Origin: Lamellibrachia columna
Lineage: Eukaryota; Annelida; Polychaeta; Sabellida; Siboglinidae
Reading direction: 5' to 3'
Assembly: GCA_963662155.1 (NCBI GenBank)
Contig: OY759269.1
Location: 3,726,098-3,790,097, forward strand
Length of the DNA: 64,000 bases
Below, one piece after another: positions 1 through 64,000 of the stretch. The notes beneath the pieces are model-generated. The model saw nothing but the letters and a program-made list of their open reading frames with translations, ran no database searches and was not told the DNA's origin. The stretch's first letter is position 1, and each line of letters opens with the position of its first letter. The translations under genes were made by a program, and so were the position numbers.

Positions 1-1240
1 AATCACTAAGTGGATAGACGAGGGATCACTAGTAGATATTATCTACTTAGATTTTCAGAAAGCTTTCGACAAAGTGCTACATCAAAGATTACTACATAAG
101 TTAAAAGCCCATGGTATCGACTGGATAGAACAATGGCTGACTGACAGAAGACAGTGTGTTGTGGTAGATGTTGAGGTTTCAAACTGGAAATCAGTTTTGA
201 GTGGGGTACGACAAAGATCAGTATTAGGACCTTTATTATTCTTAATATATATCCGTATATCACTGACTTGGACGATAATATAACAAACAACATACTGTGT
301 TTAGAAAGTTAAAAATGATGGTGATAAACAACATTTACGAAACGATCCAGACAAATTAGTTAAATGGTCTGAAAAATGGCAGATGTCATTCAATTTTGGG
401 AAATGTAAATGCCTACATAAAGGACACAGGAACTTGGATGTAAACTATTAAAAGGGAGATACTGTTCTAGGTATTACCATAAAAGAAAATTACTTAAAAG
501 TAACAAGAAGTGCTGATATGAAAGTTTCAAAGCAGTGTGATATTGCAGCTTCAAAAGGAAATACAATTATTAGGTTGATTAGAATAAATATATCATACAA
601 GGAAAACAGACTTAATTATACCTCTGTATAAAGCAATAGTTAGGCCTCATTTAGAATACTGTATGCAAACAATATGGTCTCCAATATCTTACATATCGTA
701 AGGAGGATATAGATACGCTTGAACGAATACAAAGGAGAGCAGCTGAAATGATTCAAGAAATGAGAAACCTTAGTTATCAAGAACGACTAAAAGAATGTGG
801 CTTAACAACCCTAGAGACAAGGAGGTTAAGAGGAGATCAAATTTATGTTTTTAGGATATTAAATGGATATGAAAATATTGATAGAAATGTGTTTTTCTCA
901 CGCAAGAAAGATAGTAGAACTAGAGGACATGAGGTGACATTAGTAAAGGATCGGTGTAAATTGGACATCAGGAAGTACTCATTCTCACAGAGGACAATAA
1001 ATGAATGGAATAAATTATCCACATATTGTGTAAATGCTAGCAGTGTGAATATGTTTAAAAACAAGGTTGACACATATCTCAGGAGGGCGGGTTACACATA
1101 AATGAAAAAATTAGAACTTTCGATAAGCCAATGGCTTCCTTGTCCACATGCAATCTGGGCATTTGCCTTGAATGGCAACCTTGTTAAGTCTTGTTAAATC
1201 TTGTTTACGTGTTGGGATTTGTTACAAAGAAACTAATGCA
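1..1240 (+). pseudogene. CR1-clade LINE, decayed 3' half
   Basis: Starts inside the RT domain (YLDFQKAFDKVLHQ, then WIEQWLTDRRQ and LSGVRQRSVLGPLLFLIY) and continues to a C-terminal part with an intact frame at 748-1101 (TRRLRGDQIYVFRILNGYEN). It is closely related to the element at 62673-64000. The catalytic FADD segment is missing: around 265-310 the sequence jumps past it, and frameshifts follow. The 3' tail has the TCTTGTTAAATCTTGTT signature near 1185-1205. The left part lies outside the window. Confidence 0.92.
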
Positions 1241-2059
1241 ATTTAAGAAAAGTACATAAAGACATAGTGTATCGATGAGGTGTGGCCTACGTGTAGAGGA
1301 CGATGACGTCTGGTCTACATATCAGGGTCCCCTCACCTACATTCAATCAGTAGTAGCAATGTATATCCACAGAGCGAGGTGAAACTTTCCACAGTCGGGT
1401 AAACACTTTATTGGGTCAAGGTTGATCATAAGCGCCACTTCCAATCCTATCGCCGATCACATGACAAAGTTACAAAATTTCACCAAAGGCGAAATTCGGG
1501 AGTTTTCAACGTTTCCATCTTCATTCAATAAAAGTTGGATCAAGCATTACATCATTTACTAGTTTGTCTGATGATTTCACAAAGACTACATATAAAAGTT
1601 ACGCAAACGAGCTAGCATGTCCTAGTGGATACTATGTAGGTTTGGTTTATTCGAACCTGAATGTAACAGTGGATTACAACGTTCGGAAGAAGGTTATACT
1701 TCTGTAAACAAAGACAATCTAATTACGTTCGCCATCTACTAATTTTATTTTTAAATGTGCACTTCTCTGGTTTTGATTAAAATGCATGCGTAAATCATGA
1801 AGGATGCCATCTTGAACAGCAAGCAGTCACATAACACATGTCGACGTCCTCATTGGCTAATTTAGAAAATGTATGTTTTTGAATTAAACATTCCGATGGA
1901 TTTGGCTCGTTCTGAGCGACAATTATATGTTTGTCGTGTTATTAGTGTGGTGATACGCCTGTTAAAGGGGTTCACTCAACAACTTGCAGAATGTGGATAA
2001 GTCTGGTTTTGATAGTCAGCTCTTCGTCCAGGTAGGACGAATTCCCATTCCATAGTTGA
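1241..2059. other. Non-coding stretch
   Basis: Apart from the dispersed element at 1385-1545, I see no exon with usable splice sites and no tandem array. Confidence 0.5.
1385..1545 (-). repeat. Dispersed element, minus-oriented copy
   Basis: Reverse complement of the block at 10485-10620 (shared GGAAACGYTGAAAACTC, TTGGTGAAA and CTTTGTCATGTGATCGGCGA). It shows the pre-expansion form of the sequence that became the 56-bp satellite at 4520. Confidence 0.8.
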
Positions 2060-3100
2060 GCTTTAGTGTCCAAACTTAAAAAAATTACCAGTGTGACTGA
2101 AAGCACCAATAATTAGAGCGATACCATCAGCACCCGGTAGATAACATTTAGTTGTAGCGGTTTGGGCGTTGCATTTTCCATCAATATCAATACTTTTTTT
2201 GCCGAAATGGAAATTAGCTGTATATAGATCAATGAACGTAAGTTGGAGGCAATTCAATGCGCTGAGCCACTATCTTTGTGTAGACAAACCCATTATCGAA
2301 CGCATGAACCCGTGAACTGGTTTCAAAACTTCAAGGCCATCTAAATCACTGTTCAACGAACTGTGTGACATAAGGATTGGGAGCTAGAACGTCATGATGT
2401 AAATAACCTGGCCCAACGCCAAAACTTACAATGATAAAAAAACATCAGCGCATAGAAGATTCCATTTCGTTATAACGGTTTGGGCGTTGTCGTCTATAAC
2501 TAATGTTATAACGGTTTGGGCGTTGTCGTCTATAACTAATGTTAATGTGTTGTGTCTACGAAATCGGTCGAACTCAATACTGGGGACATTTATAGAGGTT
2601 GTTGAGTGATTGCGTAGATTCTGTAGACTAGGTCGTACAACTTCCAAGAGGACTGCTTATTAAAGTAGGACAACCAGACAAGTTGAACATAGAAATCATT
2701 AATTTTATTAAATTACAACATCAACCGTTTAAACATTTATAATACATTTTTCAACACATATTAATATTAGAGCATACAACACGATACTTATTTGACCTAA
2801 TTGACAAATCTATAAATTATAGTCGATGTAATACGACATCGCAAGGGAATGTGAATGAACGACTAGAGGTATTCCAGTGTATTGAAACACTACCTTTGTG
2901 TAGGTCCATTTCTCACAGCACACATCTATGGTCCCATGAATAGGTTTTAAAGTCGTTTACTTGAACCTTTAATTAACTATGATATACGGATCGAGAGCAA
3001 CACTATAAAATGTTGATGAGCTGGTTGAACGCCAACCGTCACAACAATAGCATCAATACCCAGAACAATATACCTTTTGACCATAATTATGAAAAAACTA
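2060..3100 (-). pseudogene. Three diverged copies of one minus-strand coding module
   Basis: Segments near 2060-2260, 2425-2500 and 2960-3100, read on the minus strand, share one pattern: (D)NAQT-x-x-TK ... G-A/I-D-A/G. Examples are KCYLPGADGIALIIGAFSHT at 2063-2170 and KRYIVLGIDAIVVTVGV near 3040-3090. Stops and frameshifts break each. The middle copy also has a 38-bp direct duplication at 2468-2543. I do not recognise the family; remains of a duplicated gene or element are most likely. Confidence 0.4.
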
Positions 3101-3136
3101 AGATAATGTTGTTTAACGACTCTAGAGACACGGAGA

Positions 3137-3291
3137 GGGTCAATATGTTTAAAAACAGATAGACAAATATCCTAGAAGGGCGGGTTACACACAGATGAAA
3201 AATTGTTGGATTCTCGACAACTAAAGGCTTCCTTGTTCACTTGCAATCTGGGTTATTTGTTTTAGATAGCAGTCTTGTTAAATCTGGTTAA
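3137..3291 (+). mobile_element. CR1 3'-end fragment
   Basis: Matches the last coding part and 3' UTR of the CR1 copies in this window (GGGCGGGTTACACA, then CTTCCTTGTTCACTTGC and TCTTGTTAAATCTGGTTAA). Strongly 5'-truncated. The 38-bp array begins immediately at its 3' end. Confidence 0.85.
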
Positions 3292-3293
3292 CC

Positions 3294-3516
3294 AGGTCGT
3301 CAGGGACAGCCAATGTGTCCGGCTGTCAGTCTGGTCGTCAGGGACAGCCAATGTGTCCGGCTGTCAGTCTGGTCGTCAGGGACAGCCAATGTGTCCGGCT
3401 GTCAGTCTGGTCGTCAGGGACAGCCCTGACAAATGTGTCCGGCTGTCAGTCTGGTCGTCAGGGACAGCCCTGACCAATGTGTCCGGCTGTCAGTCTGGTC
3501 GCCAGGGACAAACAGC
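3294..3516 (+). repeat. 38-bp minisatellite, about 5.5 copies
   Basis: The unit begins GGTCGTCAGGGACAGCC and ends GGCTGTCAGTCT; two copies carry an extra CCTGAC-type insert. The open frames through it are by-products of the repeat. Confidence 0.9.
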
Positions 3517-4519
3517 ACCCGGGACAGAAACGGGTTCGCTCACTTGCTAAAGAAAGCAGGTGTTACCAGTTATGTGTACCCGTATGTGCACTGATCAAAT
3601 TTCGTCGACAAAGTCAATGCCGAGACAGGCGTCGGGCCTAACCACGTGTCGTGAAATTTAACAATGTTACGCCAATTCCCAAAGACGGACTGCCGCGCAA
3701 CGGTTAGTAGAATCGAGCACACCGCATGATGTATCCAGCCAATGGAATCGTCAGCAGCAAAGCTTCGACCGTAACTGGCAGCAGAAACACCGTACGTCTA
3801 CACTTTACGTCACCAAGCAGGCTACCCTTGCATAGTTTCATCTAAAAAGTTCCCATAGTTACCACTTTAGACAGAAGCCTCAATGTTCCAACATTAGTAC
3901 GCTATTTGGGTGTTAACGACGCCATTGATTTGGAAATGCAGTCAAAATAAATAAACAAGTCGGCCATTCACGCTTCGTGTTACTATGCTGCATTTTCCAA
4001 ACCAATTTACCTCGAGGCTTTCGTTTGACGCGGCCGAACACGTGTCATACGTCTTCTGTCATAAAAAAAACTACAAGATAGGCAGTTGTATCTTCGGTAG
4101 AGAGGGTGGCTAAGCCCACCGCACACTACACAACACAACGGCGGCGCCACAAGAGGTCGTGGAAGAATCTTGAATAGTTCAGTGCCTGTGTATGCACGTG
4201 GGATGCACGTGGGATGCACGTGGGATGCACGTGCAGGCTTCGGAGATGAACTTTAAGGAGTGAACATTATTGATTATGTCAACAGGAATAACATTCCACC
4301 CGACACCGAAAGCATTGAATTACTGATGTGCAACGTGCTAATTTGTGAATCCAACAACAGTGGTTATCGTGAAGTTTTCTATTTATTTGATGGTCACAGG
4401 TTCTTACAATCATACAAAAAAATTACATGGACACTATTGGGAAAAATAACTGTGGTCAGTGCCCTTTCGACGTCAAACATTAATTGAAGTAAAAATGGAA
4501 ACGCTGAAAACTCACGAAT
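3517..4519. other. Mostly featureless interval with a short 11-bp repeat
   Basis: A short array of GTGGGATGCAC (about 3 copies) lies at 4198-4232. An open stretch at 4260-4487 encodes 75 residues with no recognised similarity and no clear splice context. I looked here for the missing signal-peptide exon and found no convincing candidate. Confidence 0.45.
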
Positions 4520-5866
4520 TTCACCCTTGGTGAGTGAGGCCCTTGCTCGGCGCTGACCCGCATAGTGTTTACTATTTCACCCTTGGTGAGTGAGGCCCTT
4601 GCTCGGCACTGACCCGCACAGTGTTTACTATTTCACCCTTGGTGAGTGAGGCCCTTGCTCGGCGCTGACCCGCATAGTGTTTACTATTTCACCCTTGGTG
4701 AGTGAGGCCCTTGCTCGGCGCTGACCCGCATAGTGTTTACTATTTCACCCTTGGTGAGTGAGGCCCTTGCTCGGCGCTGACCCGCACAGTGTTTACTATT
4801 TCACCCTTGGTGAGTGAGGCCCTTGCTCGGCGCTGACCCGCACAGTGTTTACTATTTCACCATTGGTGAGTGAGGCCCTTGCTCGGCGCTGACCCGCACA
4901 GTGTTTACTATTTCACCCTTGGTGAGTGAGGCCATTGCTCGGCACTGACCCGCACAGTGTTTACTATTTCACCCTTGGTGAGTGAGGCCCTTGCTCGGCA
5001 CCGACCCGCACAGTGTTTACTATTTCACCCTTGGTGAGTGAGGCCCTTGCTCGGCGCTGACCCGCACAGTGTTTACTATTTCACCCTTGGTGAGTGAGGC
5101 CCTTGCTCGGCACTGACCCGCACAGTGTTTACTATTTCACCCTTGGTGAGTGAGGCCCTTGCTCGGCACTGACACGCGCAGTGTTTACTATTTCACCCTT
5201 GGTGAGTGAGGCCCTTGCTCGGCACTGACCCGCGCAGTGTTTACTATTTCACCCTTGGTGAGTGAGGCCCTTGCTCGGCGCTGACCCGCATAGTGTTTAC
5301 TATTTCACCCTTGGTGAGTGAGGCCCTTGCTCGGCGCTGACCCGCACAGTGTTTACTATTTCACCCTTGGTGAGTGAGGCCCTTGCTCGGCGCTGACCCG
5401 CACAGTGTTTACTATTTCACCCTTGGTGAGTGAGGCCCTTGCTCGGGCACTGACCCGCACAGTGTTTACTATTTCACCCTTGGTGAGTGAGGCCCTTTCT
5501 CGGCGCTGACCCGCACAGTGTTTACTATTTCACCCTTGGTGAGTGAGGCCCTTGCTCGGCGCTGACCCGCATAGTGTTTACTATTTCACCCTTGGTGAGT
5601 GAGGCCCTTTCTCGGCGCTGACCCGCACAGTGTTTACTATTTCACCCTTGGTGAGTGAGGCCCTTGCTCGGCGCTGACCCGCATAGTGTTTACTATTTCA
5701 CCCTTGGTGAGTGAGGCCCTTGCTCGGCGCTGACCCGCATAGTGTTTACTATTTCACCCTTGGTGAGTGAGGCCCTTGCTCGGCGCTGACCCGCATAGTG
5801 TTTACTATTTCACCCTTGGTGAGTGAGGCCCTTGCTCGGCGCTGACCCGCACAGTGTTTACTATTT
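4520..5866 (+). repeat. 56-bp satellite, about 24 copies, inside a dispersed element
   Basis: The unit runs from TTCACCCTTGGTGAGTGAGG to CGCACAGTGTTTACTAT. Copies differ by single bases (CATAG or CACAG, GCGCTG or GCACTG). Left flank 4486-4519 and right flank 5867-6050 match the two sides of the single-copy element at 10485-10795, so the array expanded from that element's centre. Confidence 0.93.
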
Positions 5867-6058
5867 CGGATATCCACTATTTTGAGCCTTACCAGATCTA
5901 ACAACTAAAGGCAGTTCTTTGGATGATTTGAAAGGAAAACAATTTTTTTATTAAATCGACTGCGGATGTTACATCATCTATTAATGCATTACATATCTGG
6001 ACATCAACGAACCGGATTTGGGATCGGCTAAATCAGTTGAGGATGGAGTTTTAAAAGA
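5867..6058 (+). repeat. Right half of dispersed element
   Basis: ATCCACTATTTTGAGCCTTA, then CAGATCTAACAACTAAA and ACATCAACGAACCGGATTTG, match 10622-10780 with moderate divergence. Confidence 0.8.
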
Positions 6059-6059
6059 C

Positions 6060-8183
6060 AGCTGTAACATGTTTGTGTTACATTGCAGCTGACCATTGTA
6101 ACATGTTGGTGTTACATTGCAGCTGACCATTGTAACATGTTTGCGTTACGTTGCAGCTGACCATTGTAACATGTTTGCGTTACATTGCAGCTTCCATTGC
6201 AGTTGACCATTGTAACATGTTTGTGTTACATTGCAGTTGACCATTGTAACACGTTTGTGTTACATTGCAGTTGACCATTGTAACATGTTGGTGTTACATT
6301 GCAGCTGACCATTGTAACATGTTTGTGTTACATAGCAGCTGACCATTGTAACATGTTGGTGTTACATTGATAATAAGATAAGATAAGATAAGATACGTTT
6401 TATTACCAAGTAGCAAGTACAAGGAATTTGTAGTGTTGTGGCGTTAGCACAAACATACACTCATGCACCCAATCACACACGGAACTAAACATTACATATC
6501 ACAATCGTAATACTAAAAACAGTTGAAAACAAGCGAGAGTAATATAATAGGTTGCAATATTAAAAAAAAAAAAAAAAAAAAAAAGGCGACATTGCATCTA
6601 CCTACCAGAGGCAAGACATTTATGATGGCTCTCCGTTTAAAAATCTCAGCGCTTGAGGATAGAAACTATTGTTAAATCGCGTCGTTTTAGTTTTTATGCT
6701 ACGGTAGCGCTTACCGGAGGGAAGGAGTTCAAAGAGATGGTTGGCTGGATGATATTCGTCTTGTACAATGCGCTTGGATTTGCGCAAACTGCGAGATAGA
6801 TAAAGAGATCTGATGGACGGCATATTTAACCCGATTAGTTTAGAGGCGTACTTGACGACTGATTCAATTTGATTAATTTCATCTTGGCTGGCGCGACCAA
6901 ACCAGACAGTGATAGAAAATGACAAGACACTTTCAATAACTGCGCGGTAGAAACGTGTTAATATTGCTTGAGATAAGCCGAATCGTTTGAGGTGTCTAAG
7001 GAAGTACATGCGTTTTTGTGCTTTTTTAATGATGCCAATCGTGTTATTACACCAGGAAAGATCTTTAGAAATAGTCGAACCCAAAAATGTTACAGAGTCG
7101 GCTTGTAAAACTTCAGTACCGTCAATGACAAGGGGGTGGATGGGTGTTTTCTTTTTGCGAAAATCAATGATCATTTCCTTCGTTTTGGATATGTTTTGTA
7201 CCAGGTTGTTGTTCTTACACCAGCCGACCAGTCTTTGAACTTCCTCTCTATACACAGACTCGTTAGCATTGTTGACACAGCCAATTACAGTGGTGTCATC
7301 CGAGAACTTAACCACGCGAACAGATTGGTTACCAGATACACAGTCGTTTGTAAAGAGAGTGAAAAGGAAAGGAGAAAGCACACAGCCTTGTGGGCGCCAG
7401 TGTTAAGAATAACAGGTTTGGAGCTGACCATTGTAACATGTTGGTGTTACATTGCAGCTGACCATTGTAACATGTTGGTGTTACATTGCAGCTGACCATT
7501 GTAACATGTTTGTGTTACATTGCAGTTGACCATTGCGCGACATTGCAGTTGACCATTGTAACACGTTTGTGTTACATTGCAGTTGACCATTGCAACACGT
7601 TTGTGTTACATTGCAGTTGCCCATTGTAACATGTTTGTGTTACATTGCAGCTGACCATTGTAACATGTTTGTGTTACATTGCAGTTGACCATTGTAACAC
7701 GTTTGTGTTACATTGCAGTTGACCATTGTAACATGTTTGTGTTACATTGCAGCTGACCATTGTAACATGTTTGTGTTACATTGCAGTTGACCATTGTAAC
7801 ATGTTTGTGTTACATTGCAGTTGACCATTGTAACACGTTTGTGTTACATTGCAGTTGACCATTGTAACATGTTGGTGTTACATTGCAGCTGACCATTGTA
7901 ACATGTTTGTGTTACATAGCAGCTGACCATTGTAACATGTTGGTGTTACATTGAGGCTGACCATTGTAACATGTTTGTGTTACATTGCAGCTGACCATTG
8001 TAACATGTTTGTGTTACATTGCAGTTGACCATTGTAACACGTTTGTGTTACATTGCAGTTGACCATTGTAACACGTTTGTGTTACATTGCAGGTGACCAT
8101 TGTAACACGTTTGTTTTACATTGCATTTGACCATTGCGTTACAATGCAGGTGACCATTGTAACACGTTTGCTTTACATTGCAG
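6060..8183 (+). repeat. 34-bp acceptor-bearing minisatellite upstream of exon 1, split by a LINE
   Basis: The unit is CTGACCATTGTAACATG followed by TTTGTGTTACATTGCAG. Array parts are 6060-6368 (about 9 copies) and 7424-8183 (about 22 copies). The last copy ends in the true acceptor of exon 1, and CTGACCATTGT corresponds to the exon start GTGACCATTGT. Copies vary at CTGACC/TTGACC/GTGACC and ATGTT/ACGTT; the GTGACC variants lie next to the exon. Confidence 0.93.
6369..7423 (-). mobile_element. 5'-truncated non-LTR retrotransposon inserted in the 34-bp array
   Basis: Minus-strand frame at 6620-7381 encodes the RT from PQGCVLSPFLFTLFTNDC through VKFSDDTTVIG (FADD variant), then LGSTISKDLSW, KKAQKRMYFLRHLKRFGLSQ and a C-terminus with HPANHLFELLPSGKRYRS. 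This C-terminus is typical of CR1/Rex1/L2-related LINEs. The 3' end (left) carries a (TATCT)n tail seen as ATAAGATAAGATAAG at 6370. 5'-truncated at the PQG motif. Flanking array units join almost seamlessly (TTACATTG / AGCTGACC), so little or no target duplication is visible. The poly-A at 6562-6584 on the + strand is internal. Confidence 0.88.
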
Positions 8184-62478
<54,295 letters not shown>

Positions 62479-62672
62479 GTAGGTCTTCAGAAACACTTAA
62501 AGCATGTATCTCAGCTGCAAAAGTAGCTATTCCAATCTTACAGCAAAACCCCTGATGTAGTCTCAGTTTTGCCAAAATATTTGTTTGAGTACGACATACT
62601 ATCCGCAGGATATTTATTGGTTCACCTATTTATTGGTTCACCTATTTATTAGCTATGGATAGTGTATTCTTT
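62479..62672. other. Downstream of exon 29
   Basis: Contains a tandem TATTTATTGGTTCACC x2 at 62611-62643. No polyadenylation signal seen, which supports an intron here. Confidence 0.5.
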
Positions 62673-64000
62673 TAACAAGATTTAACAAGATTTGCCATCC
62701 AAGCCAAAGGCCCAGATGGCAAGTGGACAAGGAAGCCATTGGCTTATCGAGAGTCCAACAATGTTCACCTACTTATAACCCGCCCTCCTGATATATGTGT
62801 CAACCTTGTTTTTAAACATATTCACGCTGCTAGCAGTTACACAATCTGTAGACAGTTTGTTCCATTCATTTATTGTCCTCTGTGAGAACGAGTGCTTCCT
62901 GATGTCCAATCTACATTGATCCTTTACTAATTTTACCTCATGTCCTCTAGTTCTGCTATCCTTCTTGAGTGAGAAAAACATATTTCTATCAATATTTTCA
63001 TACCCATTCAATATCTTAAAAACTTCAATCTGATCTCCTCTTAACCTCCTTGTCTCTAGAGTTGTTAAACCACATTCTTTCAGGCGTTCTTCATAACTAA
63101 GGTCTCTAAGTTCTGGAATCATTTTAGTTGCTCTCCTTTGTATGCGTTCAAGCGTATCTATATCCTTCTTACGATATGGTCTCCATGCTTGTATACAGTA
63201 TTCTAAATGAGGTCTAACTATTGCTTTATAAAGAGGTATAATTAACTTTTTTCCCTTATATGTTATGTTTCTTCTAATCAATCCAAGAATTTGATTACCC
63301 TTTGAAGCTGCAATACCACACTGCTCTGAAACTTTCATATCAGCGCTTATTGTAACTCCTAAGTCCTTTTCTTTTACAGTAGTACCAAGAACAGTAGCTC
63401 CCATTTTATAGTTTACATTCAAGTTCCCATGTCCTGTATGTAGGCATTTACATTTCCCAAAATTGAACAGCATCTGCCATTTCTCAGACCATTTCACTAA
63501 TCTGTCTAGATCGTTTTGTAAATGTTGTTTATCACCATCAGTATTAACCTTTCTAAACAGTTTTGTGTCGTCCGCAAATTTCAGTACGTTACTTGTTATA
63601 CTCTCGTCCAAGTCATTGATATAAATTAAGAATAATATAGGTCCTAATACTGATCCTTGAGGTACCCCACTCAAAACCGATTTCCAATTTGAAACTTCGC
63701 CATCTACTACAACTCGTTGTCTTCTGTCAGTCAGCCATTGTTCTATCCAGTCAGTTATGCTATCCCCGATACCATGGGCTTTTAATTTAAGTAGCAATCT
63801 TTGATGTGGCACTTTGTCAAAAGCTTTCTGAAAATCTAAGTAGATAATATCTACTGGCGATCCCATGTCTATCCACTTAGTGATTTCTTCCAAAAAACAT
63901 AATATATTTGTTAAGCATGACCTCGCTTTAAGGAATCCATGTTGAGATGAATTTAATAATTTATGCTTAACGAGGAAGTCCACCATATGGTCTTTAATTA
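62673..64000 (-). mobile_element. CR1-clade LINE, RT frame open, cut by the window edge
   Basis: Minus frame at 62769-63986 is one open frame of about 405 codons. RT blocks in order: QHGFLKARSCLTN, IIYLDFQKAFDKVPHQRLLL, LSGVPQGSVLGPILFLIYIN and VLKFADDTKLF (catalytic FADD intact), then the thumb RPHLEYCIQAWRP and the C-terminus RRLRGDQIEVFKILNGYENI ending RRAGYK. The 3' UTR lies at 62673-62768 with a TTTAACAAGATTTAACAAG tail (reverse sense). The endonuclease domain would be beyond 64,000. It is the best preserved of at least seven CR1 copies here and probably the youngest. Confidence 0.95.

Noticed and set aside
4260..4487. Signal-peptide exon of the main gene
   Set aside because: No hydrophobic leader and no donor in the phase needed by exon 1.

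Overview
The window is animal (metazoan) nuclear DNA. It has a split gene with GT-AG introns, CR1-type and other LINE fragments, a tRNA-derived SINE, cut-and-paste DNA transposons and a very heavy load of micro- and minisatellites. Base composition is AT-rich. The repeat types and the encoded protein fit a marine invertebrate (lophotrochozoan or basal deuterostome such as amphioxus), but I cannot name the taxon from sequence alone.

Main gene (+ strand, about 8.2 to beyond 62.5 kb). I assembled 29 coding exons by hand. All 28 junctions keep one open frame, with one GC-AG donor and otherwise GT-AG introns, giving 4,240 nt or about 1,413 residues. The first exon(s), with the signal peptide, and the last exon(s) are not identified. 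The protein starts with a large lipid transfer protein (LLTP; vitellogenin/MTP/apolipophorin-type) N-terminal module (assembled residues about 1-600). An amphipathic helical region (about 600-940) follows, then a LECT2/M23-like domain (about 940-1090) with one metal ligand replaced. After that come a furin-type RxKR site, a SAP-like helix-turn-helix motif and a cysteine-rich beta domain that runs up to the last exon found. Seven N-X-S/T sequons and the cysteines agree with a secreted protein. I do not know this domain combination as a named family.

Repeats. Five introns of this gene carry tandem arrays whose unit includes the exon edge itself. Four amplify the 3' splice site plus exon start (exons at 8184, 39917, 46828 and 62334). 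One amplifies the exon end plus 5' splice site (after 48224). The real exon is always the copy at the boundary of the array. Other arrays lie inside mobile elements: a LINE with three separate arrays, and a dispersed element whose core became a 56-bp satellite. The largest array is a 5.3-kb, 48-bp satellite with higher-order 140-bp periodicity, in the intron between exons 8 and 9.

Layout. 1-6 kb: CR1 remains, decayed minus-strand coding modules and satellites. 6-19 kb: exons 1-7 separated by arrays. 19.2-30.8 kb: one 11.6-kb intron filled with LINEs, a SINE, a terminal-inverted-repeat element, a decayed minus-strand transposon gene and hairpins. 31-36.4 kb: the giant satellite. 36.5-62.5 kb: exons 9-29, with nested DNA transposons at 49.8-52.1 kb and a piggyBac-like TTAA element at 55-56 kb. 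62.7-64 kb: a nearly intact CR1 reverse transcriptase on the minus strand, running off the right edge.
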